Assembly: GCA_045602885.1 (NCBI GenBank)
Contig: JAZSCJ010000132.1
Location: 1-19,311 of the forward strand
Length of the DNA: 19,311 nt
Direction of reading: 5' to 3'
DNA from: JAJPXI01 sp045602885
Lineage (GTDB): Bacteria > Bacillota > Clostridia > Oscillospirales > Oscillospiraceae
Made by a program: the position numbers and the translations under genes. Positions within the stretch are counted from its first letter, which is position 1. Every line of letters starts with the position of its first letter. Of this stretch, positions 1 to 6,922 are shown piece by piece. A model generated the notes under the pieces. That model searched no databases. It worked only from the letters and a program-made list of their open reading frames with translations, and had not been told where the DNA came from.

Positions 1-534
1 GCCGGTGCCGCCCAGGGTATAGGCCGGACGGACAATGACGGGATAGCCGATACTCTCGGCAAAGTCCACGGCATCCTCCACGCTTTCCACCACCAGCGAG
101 GTGACGCAGGGCTGGCCGATGGATTCCATGCAGTCCTTAAAGCCCTGACGGTCTTCTGCCTTATGGATGGACTCGGGGCTGGTGCCCAGCAGACGTACAC
201 CGTACTTTTCCAGAATACCGTTTTCATACAGTGCCATACCCATGTTCAGACCGGTCTGGCCGCCCAGGTTGGGCAGCAGGGCATCGGGGCGCTCCTTCTC
301 GATGATCTGCTCCAGCGAGGGCAGGTTGATGGGTTCGATATAAACGTGATCGGCAATGTCCTTGTCGGTCATAATGGTTGCGGGGTTGGAGTTGACCAGA
401 ACGACCTCCAGCCCCTCTTCCTTCAGAGCACGGCAGGCCTGGGTGCCGGCGTAGTCAAACTCGGCAGCCTGACCGATGACAATGGGGCCCGAGCCAATGA
501 CCAGAACTTTTTTAATGTCAGCATATCTGGGCAT
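1..534 (-). CDS. carB: Carbamoyl-phosphate synthase large subunit, N-terminal part (runs off the window)
   Basis: The large subunit makes carbamoyl phosphate from bicarbonate, ammonia and two ATP for pyrimidine and arginine synthesis. Only the first 178 codons are inside the window. The visible part starts MPRYADIKKVLVIGSGPIVI and contains the family motifs GQAAEFDYAGTQACRAL, VNSNPATIMTD, LLPNLGGQTGLN and, near the window edge, RPAYTLGGTG, all belonging to the first ATP-grasp half. The start ATG overlaps the carA stop by one base (TAATG) and has a strong GGGAGGTGA ribosome-binding site, so the two genes are translationally coupled. Nothing in the visible part looks degraded. This matters because the partner CarA has lost its glutaminase triad: the synthase half appears to be under normal constraint. 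Confidence 0.96.
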   Translation of the reverse strand, partial: MPRYADIKKVLVIGSGPIVIGQAAEFDYAGTQACRALKEEGLEVVLVNSNPATIMTDKDIADHVYIEPINLPSLEQIIEKERPDALLPNLGGQTGLNMGMALYENGILEKYGVRLLGTSPESIHKAEDRQGFKDCMESIGQPCVTSLVVESVEDAVDFAESIGYPVIVRPAYTLGGTG

Positions 535-1616
535 TACTTGTCACCTCCCATAATTGCAACAAAACGGTCAAACACATAGGTGGTCTCCTGCGGGCCCTTG
601 TTCCCTTCGGGATTGTATTGCAGGGTGAAGCAGTTGGCGCGCTTGTAGCGCAGACCCTCCACGCTGGCATCGTTGACGTTGACGTGGCTGATCTCGGCCA
701 CAGCCGGGTCGATGCTGTCGGCCACGACCACATAACCGTGGTTCTGGCTGGTGATATACACCTTGCCCTGCTCTAGATCACGCACAGGGATGTTGCCGCC
801 GCGGTGACCATAGGGCAACTTTTCGATCTTGGCGCCGGTGGCCAACGCCAGCAGCTGATGGCCCAGACCGATGCCAAACAGCGGCACATTGCTTTCGTAC
901 AGCTTCTTGATCTGTGCAAGCACGGCAGTGTTCTCCGCCGGGTCGCCGGGGCCGGGCGAGAGCAGAATACCATCGTAACCGCCGGAAAGAACCGTCTCTG
1001 CATCGGTGGCGGCGTTCAGCACGGTCACCTTACAGCCACGGCTGGTAAAGCAGTCGATCAGACTCTGCGTGACGCCGAAATCCAGCACGGCCATGTGGCA
1101 CTTTTCTGCGTTCTCGGCTTCCACCACACGGGTCTGGGCGCAGGTGACCTGAGCCACCTTGTTTTCTACTTTGTATGCCTTGAGCTTTTCCATAACCTCG
1201 GCAACATTAAAATGCTCCGCACAGGTGAGCATACCATTCATGCTCCCCTGATTGCGGAGTATTTTCGTCAAGGCACGGGTGTCCACACCCTGAATACCGG
1301 AAATATTATGTTCCTTCAAATAATCGTCCAGGCTACCCTCGCAACGGAAATTGCTGCCGCGCTCGGACAGACGACGCACTACCAGCGCTTCCACCCAGGG
1401 ACGGCCGGATTCATTGTCTTCATGATTCACACCATAATTGCCAACCAGAGGATAGGTCATAACTACACCCTGTCCTGCATAGGACGGATCGGTCAACATT
1501 TCCTGATAGCCGGTCATGGATGTATTAAACACCATTTCACAGATACGCTCTTCTACGGCGCCAATGGACTCTCCACGGAAAATAGCTCCGTTTTCCAGAA
1601 TCAAAGTCGCTTTCAC
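534..1616 (-). CDS. carA: Carbamoyl-phosphate synthase small subunit with a degenerate glutaminase active site
   Basis: CarA normally hydrolyses glutamine and channels ammonia to CarB. The length (360 aa) is usual. The N-terminal CPSase small-chain domain is intact (NTSMTGYQEMLTDPSYAGQ, GNYGVNHED, GVDTRALTKILR). The C-terminal class I amidotransferase domain has SPGPGDP and SQNHGY, as expected for glutamine binding. However, the nucleophile elbow, GICLGHQ in the family, reads GIGLGHQ (Gly250, codon GGT at 867-869). The catalytic His of QYHPEA reads Asn335 in QYNPEG (codon AAT at 612-614); the third triad residue, Glu337, is kept. Next to the triad, the usual EASPGP has become EGNKGP and GHRGxNHPV has become GHRGGNIPV. 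The start is GTG, behind an AAAGGCGGGG site. My inference is an ammonia-dependent enzyme. The family is certain; the functional reading is likely but untested. Confidence 0.95.
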   Translation of the reverse strand: MKATLILENGAIFRGESIGAVEERICEMVFNTSMTGYQEMLTDPSYAGQGVVMTYPLVGNYGVNHEDNESGRPWVEALVVRRLSERGSNFRCEGSLDDYLKEHNISGIQGVDTRALTKILRNQGSMNGMLTCAEHFNVAEVMEKLKAYKVENKVAQVTCAQTRVVEAENAEKCHMAVLDFGVTQSLIDCFTSRGCKVTVLNAATDAETVLSGGYDGILLSPGPGDPAENTAVLAQIKKLYESNVPLFGIGLGHQLLALATGAKIEKLPYGHRGGNIPVRDLEQGKVYITSQNHGYVVVADSIDPAVAEISHVNVNDASVEGLRYKRANCFTLQYNPEGNKGPQETTYVFDRFVAIMGGDK

Positions 1617-1653
1617 GAAACACCCCGCCTTTCACTCATTCTTTATCCGAGTA

Positions 1654-1682
1654 ATTTTATCTCAAAATTTGCCGTCTGACAA
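1654..1682 (-). promoter_or_regulatory. Sigma-A promoter of carAB
   Basis: Read on the minus strand there is TTGTCA (1677-1682), a 17-base spacer, then TAAAAT (1654-1659). This places the transcript start about 30 bases before the GTG start of carA. The leader is therefore too short for a PyrR-type attenuator, and no terminator hairpin is seen in it. Confidence 0.75.
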
Positions 1683-1800
1683 CAAAAACTTTTCTCGATT
1701 TTGACCCAAAAATGAAAACCGTGGATTTCGACAAATGAACCGGCCAAAACACGGGAAATTTTCGGCAGGACATCCCCCAACCAACTGAATCCCTCTTTCT

Positions 1801-1830
1801 GCATGAAATCCCCAAAAGCCGTCCATACTA
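1801..1830 (+). promoter_or_regulatory. Candidate sigma-G (forespore) promoter of the DUF421/DUF4363 pair
   Basis: GCATG at 1801-1805, an 18-base spacer and CATACTA at 1824-1830 match the Bacillus subtilis sigma-G pattern GHATR-N18-CATnnTA at every fixed position. The -10 lies about 35 bases before the start codon, leaving room for the GGGAGG ribosome-binding site. No good sigma-A promoter is visible in the same stretch. The motif is short, so this is suggestive and not proven. Confidence 0.5.
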
Positions 1831-1864
1831 CAACATTAGGAATCTGTTTTACGGGAGGCACCCT

Positions 1865-2542
1865 ATGATCATCGCCGTGGTACGCTCGCTCATTCTGTAT
1901 CTTCTGATTATCCTCGGCATCCGCCTGTTGGGCAAGCACCAGGTCAGCGAACTGGAGCCGTCCGAGTTCGTGCTGGCGTTGATTCTTGCCGACATCGCCT
2001 CGGTTCCTATGCAGGATTACGGCATTCCCCTTCTGATGGGCGTCATTCCCATCATCACACTTTTGTGCCTTTCCATGATCCTGTCGGTACTCAACATGAA
2101 AAGCCTGAAGCTGCGTGCCCTTTTGACCGGCTCCCCCAGTATTCTGATCCGAAACGGAAAACTGGATCAAACCGAAATGCGGCGCGCCCGCATGACGGTG
2201 GATGAGATCTTTGAGGAACTGCGCTTACAGGGCTATACCGACCCAGCCTGCATCCGCTACGCCGTGCTGGAAACCAACGGACAACTTTCCCTGCTTCCCT
2301 ATGCCGCGCAAAAGCCGCCCTCTGCCCATGACATGGACATTCCCGTGTCCGACGCCGGACTGCCGCTGATCCTCATCAATGACGGCCGGTTGATCCGGGC
2401 CAATCTGAAACAACGGGGATTGGACGAGCATTGGCTGCAAACCCAGCTTGCAAAACATCACGTGCGCCACACCAACGAGGTCTTTCTTCTGACGGTGGAC
2501 GAGCAAAATCACACCTATTTTGCACGAAAGGACGGAACATGA
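1865..2542 (+). CDS. DUF421 (YetF-family) membrane protein
   Basis: A 225-aa protein of the DUF421/YetF family. The N-terminus has hydrophobic segments at about residues 3-20, 33-50 and 55-75, and includes the family-like stretch IRLLGKHQVSELEPSEFVLA. A cytoplasmic part follows, with SPSILIRNGKLD, then RRARMTVDEIFEELRLQGY and YAVLETNGQLSLLP, which are typical of the family. The GGGAGG site at 1853-1858 fixes the ATG. The stop overlaps the start of the DUF4363 gene (ATGA), so the two are one translational unit, a pairing seen in other Clostridia. The molecular function is not established. From memory, some DUF421 proteins sit in the inner membrane of Bacillus spores and affect heat resistance, which fits the sigma-G-like promoter here. 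The C-terminal tail (about residues 155-225) is less conserved. Confidence 0.9.
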   Translation: MIIAVVRSLILYLLIILGIRLLGKHQVSELEPSEFVLALILADIASVPMQDYGIPLLMGVIPIITLLCLSMILSVLNMKSLKLRALLTGSPSILIRNGKLDQTEMRRARMTVDEIFEELRLQGYTDPACIRYAVLETNGQLSLLPYAAQKPPSAHDMDIPVSDAGLPLILINDGRLIRANLKQRGLDEHWLQTQLAKHHVRHTNEVFLLTVDEQNHTYFARKDGT

Positions 2543-2925
2543 TGCGCCGCCTTTGCCTGTCCGTTCTGGCGCTGATCGCGCTGATCGGCTTGACACTGTA
2601 CAATACCCAACACATGAAGCAGTATACACAAGAGCTGACCGACCTGCTCAAGCAGGCCGAGGCCTGCGCCGCCGACGGAGATTGGGATGCCGCCGGTGAC
2701 AAGACCGAGGCCGCGCTGGATCTGTGGCACGGCCACGAAACCTATCTGCACATCGTTTTACAGCATCGTGACACCGACGATGTCCTGCTTGATTTTCAGG
2801 AAGTGCGCCGGCTGATCCTTTGCCAAGGTGACGGCGGCGAATACTCCGCAGCCAATGCCCGGCTGATCGCCCGGATCGATCTGCTGTACGAAGCAGAGCA
2901 GCTTGTCTGGAAGAATCTGCTTTAG
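2539..2925 (+). CDS. DUF4363 family protein, membrane-anchored
   Basis: A 128-aa protein starting MMRRLCLSVLALIALIGLTL. The N-terminal hydrophobic helix (about residues 4-20) is a signal anchor, followed by a soluble helical domain rich in Glu and Asp. The ATG at 2539 overlaps the DUF421 stop and is served by AAAGGACGG just upstream; an in-frame start further upstream lies inside the DUF421 gene and is not credible. Motifs such as DWDAAGDKTEAALDLWHGHE and DVLLDFQEVRRLI are what the DUF4363 family shows (paired helices with conserved W). The protein is probably exposed on the outer face of the membrane and works with its DUF421 neighbour. Its biochemical role is unknown. Confidence 0.85.
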   Translation: MMRRLCLSVLALIALIGLTLYNTQHMKQYTQELTDLLKQAEACAADGDWDAAGDKTEAALDLWHGHETYLHIVLQHRDTDDVLLDFQEVRRLILCQGDGGEYSAANARLIARIDLLYEAEQLVWKNLL

Positions 2926-2932
2926 CCGCCGG

Positions 2933-2960
2933 CAGGGCCGTGTCATGCGGACCGGCCCTG
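2933..2960 (+). terminator. Hairpin terminator after the DUF4363 gene
   Basis: An 8-bp perfect stem (CAGGGCCG at 2933-2940, CGGCCCTG at 2953-2960) with a 12-base loop is followed on the plus strand by the T-rich stretch TATTGCTTATTCTT. It lies between two convergent genes only 41 bases apart. The T-tract is interrupted, and it is absent on the minus side, so it is best as a plus-strand terminator. Confidence 0.6.
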
Positions 2961-2966
2961 TATTGC

Positions 2967-3653
2967 TTATTCTTCCGCTTCCTCCATCAGACGCATACCG
3001 GCCGTATCGGTCACCGGCAGCGAAAAAACCACCGCACCGGCCTTGGTACCCGTACCGGCTTCCTCCATGATCGCTTGCATCACATGGTTTTTGCGCTCTG
3101 TGCGCACCACGATAAACACCATTTCCTTTTCCGGCACCAGACTGACTCCCATGAATTTTTCCGCAAGCTGGTTGCCCGTTCCCTTGGCGTGGATCACTGT
3201 GCCGCCGCTGGCATTGACCTTGCGTGCGGCATCCATGATTTGCTCGGTATAGCCTTGGTTTGCAATGGCGACCAGCAGTTCATACTTGGTATCTTTCAAA
3301 GACGACTCCTCTCCTTTTTCAAACGGCTGTCCGGCAGTCAGATAATTGAGCGCTTTTCGTCCGCCGATGCTGCTCAACGGAATCAAAAAGGCAATGCCGA
3401 AACCGGGATAGTCAATGCGCATCCGGGCGCGCAGCTGCCGCTTTACATCGTTCCATGTATCATCTGTGATGAAATGGAACATTACACCCTTTTCCGAGCC
3501 CTCCAGACCGAAGTAGTCCAGAATCTCGCTGGACGCGGTTCCATACCCGGCGGTGGTCACTGAAACAGGCAGTCCCACCTCGCTGTAAAAATCGCTAAAC
3601 GCTTTGGTCTGCTTTCGGCTGACGATAGTCACCAGCATATACAATTCACTCAT
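2967..3653 (-). CDS. P-II-like protein with two GlnB-type domains, partner of the DUF1538 protein
   Basis: A 228-aa protein made of two related ferredoxin-like domains, about residues 1-110 and 120-225. The second has ANQGYTEQIMDAARKVNASG, followed by GTVIHAKGTG, EKFMGVSLVPEKEMVFIVV and FSLPVTDTAGM, as in P-II-like proteins found beside DUF1538 genes. The first is more divergent (ITDDTWNDVKRQLRARM). I do not see the classic GlnB T-loop tyrosine context, so uridylylation is unlikely. The gene begins 14 bases after the DUF1538 stop, with GAGGTG as ribosome-binding site, so they are one operon. By analogy with GlnK-AmtB, my inference is that it senses a ligand and gates or modulates the DUF1538 transporter. 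The ligand is unknown. Confidence 0.85.
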   Translation of the reverse strand: MSELYMLVTIVSRKQTKAFSDFYSEVGLPVSVTTAGYGTASSEILDYFGLEGSEKGVMFHFITDDTWNDVKRQLRARMRIDYPGFGIAFLIPLSSIGGRKALNYLTAGQPFEKGEESSLKDTKYELLVAIANQGYTEQIMDAARKVNASGGTVIHAKGTGNQLAEKFMGVSLVPEKEMVFIVVRTERKNHVMQAIMEEAGTGTKAGAVVFSLPVTDTAGMRLMEEAEE

Positions 3654-3667
3654 GCAGCTGCGTCACC

Positions 3668-5191
3668 TCACAGTTCAAGGATCGCTTCATCCGCCAGATC
3701 GAAGGCAGGCATTTCCCCATGCCTATGTTTGCGGTTTTTGATCATAGTTACCAGGCCCAGAACCTGAATGGTAATCAGCGGTGTCATGGCCACCATGGCC
3801 ACAACGCCAAAGGCATCCGCCACCAGATTGCCGCCCACAGCTACACAAGCGCCCTGTGCCAGCGGCAGCAAAAAGGTCGCCGTCATCGGGCCGGAGGCCA
3901 CACCGCCCGAGTCAAAGGCGATGGCGGTGAAGATCTTGGGCACGACAAAGGAAAGGCCGATGGCAATGGCATAGCCGGGCAGGAGGAAATACAAAATCGG
4001 CAGACCGGTCAGCACACGGGTCATAGCCAGCGCCACCGAAACCGCAACGCCCACCGACAGGCTGAAGCCCATGGCACGGGCAGAGATGGCGCCATCGGTG
4101 ATCTCCTCCACCTGGCGATTGAGCACATAGACGGCCGGCTCGGCCTTGACAATGAAAAAGCCGATCAGTGCACCGATGGGGATGAGCAAATAGCGATAGG
4201 CCTCCCCGGCCATGATGCTGCCCAGATAGCTGCCGGCCGGCATAAAGCCGACATTGGCCCCGGTGAGAAAGAGCACCAATCCGATGTAAGTGTAGATCAA
4301 ACCAATGACAATTTTGATCAGATTGCGGCCGGACAGACGCAGGGAAATAATTTGAAACAGCCCGAAAAACACCACGATGGGCAACAGCGAAACGGCGATC
4401 TCGCCCATGTAGGCAGGCAATTCATGGGCAAACATCTGCCACAACTGCACCGTATTCTCGATGGTAAGGTTGCTGACCACATTACTCAAATCGCTCTCCG
4501 ACGGAGAATAGATCATACCCAGCGCCAGCACCGCCAAAATGGGGCCGATGGAACAAAGGGCAACCAGACCAAAGCTGTCATCCGCAGCGTGGCGGTCGGT
4601 ACGAATGGCCGAAATACCAACGCCCAAAGCCATGATAAACGGTACCGTCATAGGCCCGGTGGTCACGCCGCCCGAGTCAAAGGCAATGGCACGAAAATCC
4701 GCTGGAACCAAAAGCATCAGTACAAAGGCAAGGATGTAAAACACACTCAGCAGGTGCGGCAGGGCGATCCCAATAAGCATACGCAGAATGGCCACCACCA
4801 AAAACAGTCCCACGCCAACGGCCACCGCCAGAATCAGCGTATGGTTTGGAATGGACGGGATCAATTTGGCCAGCACCTGAAGATCCGGCTCAGAAATCGT
4901 GATGATGACACCCAGCACAAACGCCAATACAACAATAAGCGGTACGTTTTTGGTGCGCGTCATGGCCGCGCCCACCTTTTCCCCGATGGGATTCATGGAC
5001 ATTTCCGCACCCAATGTAAAAAACATCATGCCGATCATGACCAGTAGCGCGCCAAACAGGAAGGTCAATAAGATGCTTGGCGAAAGGGGGGCCAATGTAA
5101 AGCTCAGCACCAGCACGATGAGGAGAATGGGCATCACCGCCGTCAGCGCCTCATTCATCTTTTCCAGCATTTTGGGATTTAACCGCTTCAA
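3668..5191 (-). CDS. DUF1538 integral membrane protein, duplicated fold
   Basis: A 507-aa protein with about twelve hydrophobic segments. The fold is duplicated: FDSGGVTTGPMT near residue 170 and FDSGGVASGPMT near residue 425 are the same signature in each half, each after an aromatic/Ala-rich helix. From memory, a split pair of DUF1538 proteins from Halomonas (UmpA and UmpB) was reported to act together as a Na+(Li+,K+)/H+ antiporter; here both halves are fused in one chain. The substrate here cannot be told from sequence. The start is TTG at 5189-5191, which has GAGGTGA at good spacing; an ATG seven codons later (MLEKM) is possible but lacks such a site. The P-II-like gene downstream suggests ligand-controlled transport. 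Confidence 0.88.
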   Translation of the reverse strand: MKRLNPKMLEKMNEALTAVMPILLIVLVLSFTLAPLSPSILLTFLFGALLVMIGMMFFTLGAEMSMNPIGEKVGAAMTRTKNVPLIVVLAFVLGVIITISEPDLQVLAKLIPSIPNHTLILAVAVGVGLFLVVAILRMLIGIALPHLLSVFYILAFVLMLLVPADFRAIAFDSGGVTTGPMTVPFIMALGVGISAIRTDRHAADDSFGLVALCSIGPILAVLALGMIYSPSESDLSNVVSNLTIENTVQLWQMFAHELPAYMGEIAVSLLPIVVFFGLFQIISLRLSGRNLIKIVIGLIYTYIGLVLFLTGANVGFMPAGSYLGSIMAGEAYRYLLIPIGALIGFFIVKAEPAVYVLNRQVEEITDGAISARAMGFSLSVGVAVSVALAMTRVLTGLPILYFLLPGYAIAIGLSFVVPKIFTAIAFDSGGVASGPMTATFLLPLAQGACVAVGGNLVADAFGVVAMVAMTPLITIQVLGLVTMIKNRKHRHGEMPAFDLADEAILEL

Positions 5192-5225
5192 ACTCTCACC
5201 TCGCAGGGAATTCTCATTGAAATCC

Positions 5226-5254
5226 AGTATACCATTTTTCCTCCCCCAAGAGAA
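5226..5254 (-). promoter_or_regulatory. Candidate extended -10 promoter of the DUF1538 operon
   Basis: On the minus strand TGGTATACT gives an extended -10 (TATACT at 5226-5231 with TG one base before it). The -35 is weak (TTCTCT, 17 bases away). It sits about 35 bases before the TTG start and back to back with the gltX promoter. Confidence 0.5.
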
Positions 5255-5309
5255 TCATTTTTTGCAAGCAATTTTCTTTGCCCGGCATGGAGTGTCCGCA
5301 CCCGTGCTC

Positions 5310-5339
5310 TTGACAAGTCCAGACCCGAGAAGGTAAAAT
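5310..5339 (+). promoter_or_regulatory. Sigma-A promoter of gltX
   Basis: TTGACA (5310-5315, full consensus), an 18-base spacer and TAAAAT (5334-5339) lie about 35 bases before the gltX ATG. The leader is too short for a T-box, so this synthetase is not controlled by tRNA charging through that mechanism. Confidence 0.8.
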
Positions 5340-5372
5340 AATTCTCACTGAATTTTTCGGGAGGAATACCCA

Positions 5373-6860
5373 ATGGATATGAAATGGTTTGAGGAAATGG
5401 AAGCGCGCATTCCCAAGGGCGAGGTTCGTACCCGCTTTGCCCCCTCCCCCACCGGCTATATGCACGTGGGCAATTTGCGCACCGCGCTGTACACCTGGCT
5501 GATCGCACGCAATCAGGGCGGCAAGTTCCTGCTGCGCATTGAGGACACCGACCAGGGCCGACTGGTGGAAGGCGCGGTCGACGTCATCTACAAAACGCTG
5601 CGCGAATGCGGTTTGAACTGGGACGAAGGCCCCGACATTGGCGGCCCCGTGGGCCCCTACGTACAGACCGAGCGCCGCGCCTTTTACGGCGAGTATGCCA
5701 AGCTGCTGGTAAAAAAAGGCCATGCCTACTACTGCTTCTGCGAAAAGGCCGAGTCGGAGGAGGATTCCGGCGACTTCAACCGTGCCGACGATCCCTGCCG
5801 CACCATGAGCGCCGAGGACGTGGCCGCCAATCTAGCCGCCGGAAAGCCCTACGTCATTCGCCAGCGTATCCCCCACGAGGGTCAGACCACCTTCCACGAC
5901 GAGGTCTTTGGCGACATCACGGTGGACAACGATACACTGGACGATCAAGTGCTGATGAAGCGGGACGGTCTGCCCACCTATAACTTTGCCAACGTCATTG
6001 ACGACCATCTCATGGGCATTACCCATGTAGTGCGTGGCAGTGAGTATCTGTCCTCCTCCCCCAAGTACAATCTACTGTACGAGGGCTTTGGTTGGGATAT
6101 CCCCACCTACGTCCACTGCTCGGCCGTCATGCGCGACGCACAGAACAAGATGTCCAAGCGTCACGGCGACCCCTCTTACGAGGATCTGCTGGCCCAGGGC
6201 TATCTGTGCCAGGCTGTGGTCAATTATGTGACTTTGCTGGGCTGGTCTCCCAAGGGCGAGCACGCCGAGCGTGAGTTCTTCACACTGGAAGAGCTGGCCC
6301 AGGTCTTTGACCTGCACGGCATCTCCAAGTCCCCTGCCATCTTTGACATTGAAAAGCTCAAGTACTTTAACGCCAACTACCTGCGTGCCCTGTCCCCTGA
6401 GCAGTTCTGGGCCGTGGCCGAGCCTTATCTGAACGAGGCCGTCAAGAATCCCGCGTTGGATCGCAAGCTGATCGCCGCGCTGGTACAGTCGCGCTGCGAT
6501 ACCCTGTTGGACATCGCCGGTCAGGTGGATTTCTTTGACACACTGCCCGAATACTCCAACGAGCTTTACTGCCACAAGAAGATGAAGACCAACGAGGAAA
6601 ACTCGCTGGAGGCGCTGGAAAAGGTGCTCCCCGTGCTAGAAGCCATCTCCGACTGGACCTACGATACGATTCACGATGCTTTGATGGGCCTTGCCGCCGC
6701 ATTGGAGCTAAAAAACGGCCGCATCCTTTGGCCGGTGCGCACCGCCCTGTCCGGCAAGGCCGTCACCCCCGGCGGCGCCGTGGAACTGTGCCACATTCTG
6801 GGCAAAGAGGAAACCCTGCGCCGCATCAAGCTGGGCATGGAACAGCTCGCGCAAACGTAA
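5373..6860 (+). CDS. gltX: Glutamate--tRNA ligase
   Basis: A class I aminoacyl-tRNA synthetase that charges tRNA(Glu), and in bacteria lacking GlnRS often also tRNA(Gln) for later amidation. At 495 aa it has the usual length. The HIGH-type motif reads MHVGN at residues 30-34, inside RFAPSPTGYMHVGNLRTAL. The second ATP motif, KMSKR, is at residues 259-263. Also present are LRIEDTDQGR, PTYNFANVIDDHLMGITHV and VRGSEYL, all standard. The helical anticodon-binding region follows from about residue 335. The ATG at 5373 has GGGAGGA seven bases upstream; a second ATG two codons later cannot be excluded. A strong terminator follows directly. Confidence 0.97.
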   Translation: MDMKWFEEMEARIPKGEVRTRFAPSPTGYMHVGNLRTALYTWLIARNQGGKFLLRIEDTDQGRLVEGAVDVIYKTLRECGLNWDEGPDIGGPVGPYVQTERRAFYGEYAKLLVKKGHAYYCFCEKAESEEDSGDFNRADDPCRTMSAEDVAANLAAGKPYVIRQRIPHEGQTTFHDEVFGDITVDNDTLDDQVLMKRDGLPTYNFANVIDDHLMGITHVVRGSEYLSSSPKYNLLYEGFGWDIPTYVHCSAVMRDAQNKMSKRHGDPSYEDLLAQGYLCQAVVNYVTLLGWSPKGEHAEREFFTLEELAQVFDLHGISKSPAIFDIEKLKYFNANYLRALSPEQFWAVAEPYLNEAVKNPALDRKLIAALVQSRCDTLLDIAGQVDFFDTLPEYSNELYCHKKMKTNEENSLEALEKVLPVLEAISDWTYDTIHDALMGLAAALELKNGRILWPVRTALSGKAVTPGGAVELCHILGKEETLRRIKLGMEQLAQT

Positions 6861-6874
6861 ATTTTTCCACAAAG

Positions 6875-6919
6875 AAAACACCCCTTTTCGGCCAAACTAA
6901 GGCCAAAAAGGGGTGTTTT
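6875..6919 (+). terminator. Rho-independent terminator of gltX, containing the ypeB ribosome-binding site
   Basis: The arms at 6875-6893 and 6901-6919 pair over 19 positions with a single C/A mismatch and a 7-base loop (AAACTAA). The stem is flanked by A4 on the left and T4 plus GTT on the right. The right arm carries AAGGGGTG, which is the only Shine-Dalgarno-like site for the ATG of ypeB seven bases further on. Confidence 0.88.
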
Positions 6920-6922
6920 GTT

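Noticed and set aside
518..733. Small minus-strand frame overlapping carA and carB
   Set aside because: It is an alternative frame inside carA and carB, and both of those are well supported.
534..1616. CarA as a pseudogene
   Set aside because: The frame is complete, the length is normal, the start and stop are coupled to carB and the rest of the protein is well conserved. Only the glutaminase catalytic site is altered, which points to a change of function and not decay.
3719..5047. Open frame of 442 codons on the plus strand opposite the DUF1538 gene
   Set aside because: It is rich in His, Gln and Arg with no recognisable motif. The opposite strand carries a complete membrane protein with duplicated family signatures, so this is an antisense shadow of GC-biased codon use.
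5192..5372. T-box or riboswitch before gltX
   Set aside because: The leader from the TTGACA/TAAAAT promoter is only about 30 bases, with no room for a T-box stem or antiterminator.
6835..6864. Sigma-G promoter for ypeB
   Set aside because: A GCATG is present at 6835-6839, but the -10 position reads TAAATTT rather than CATnnTA at 18 bases, and 17 bases is no better.
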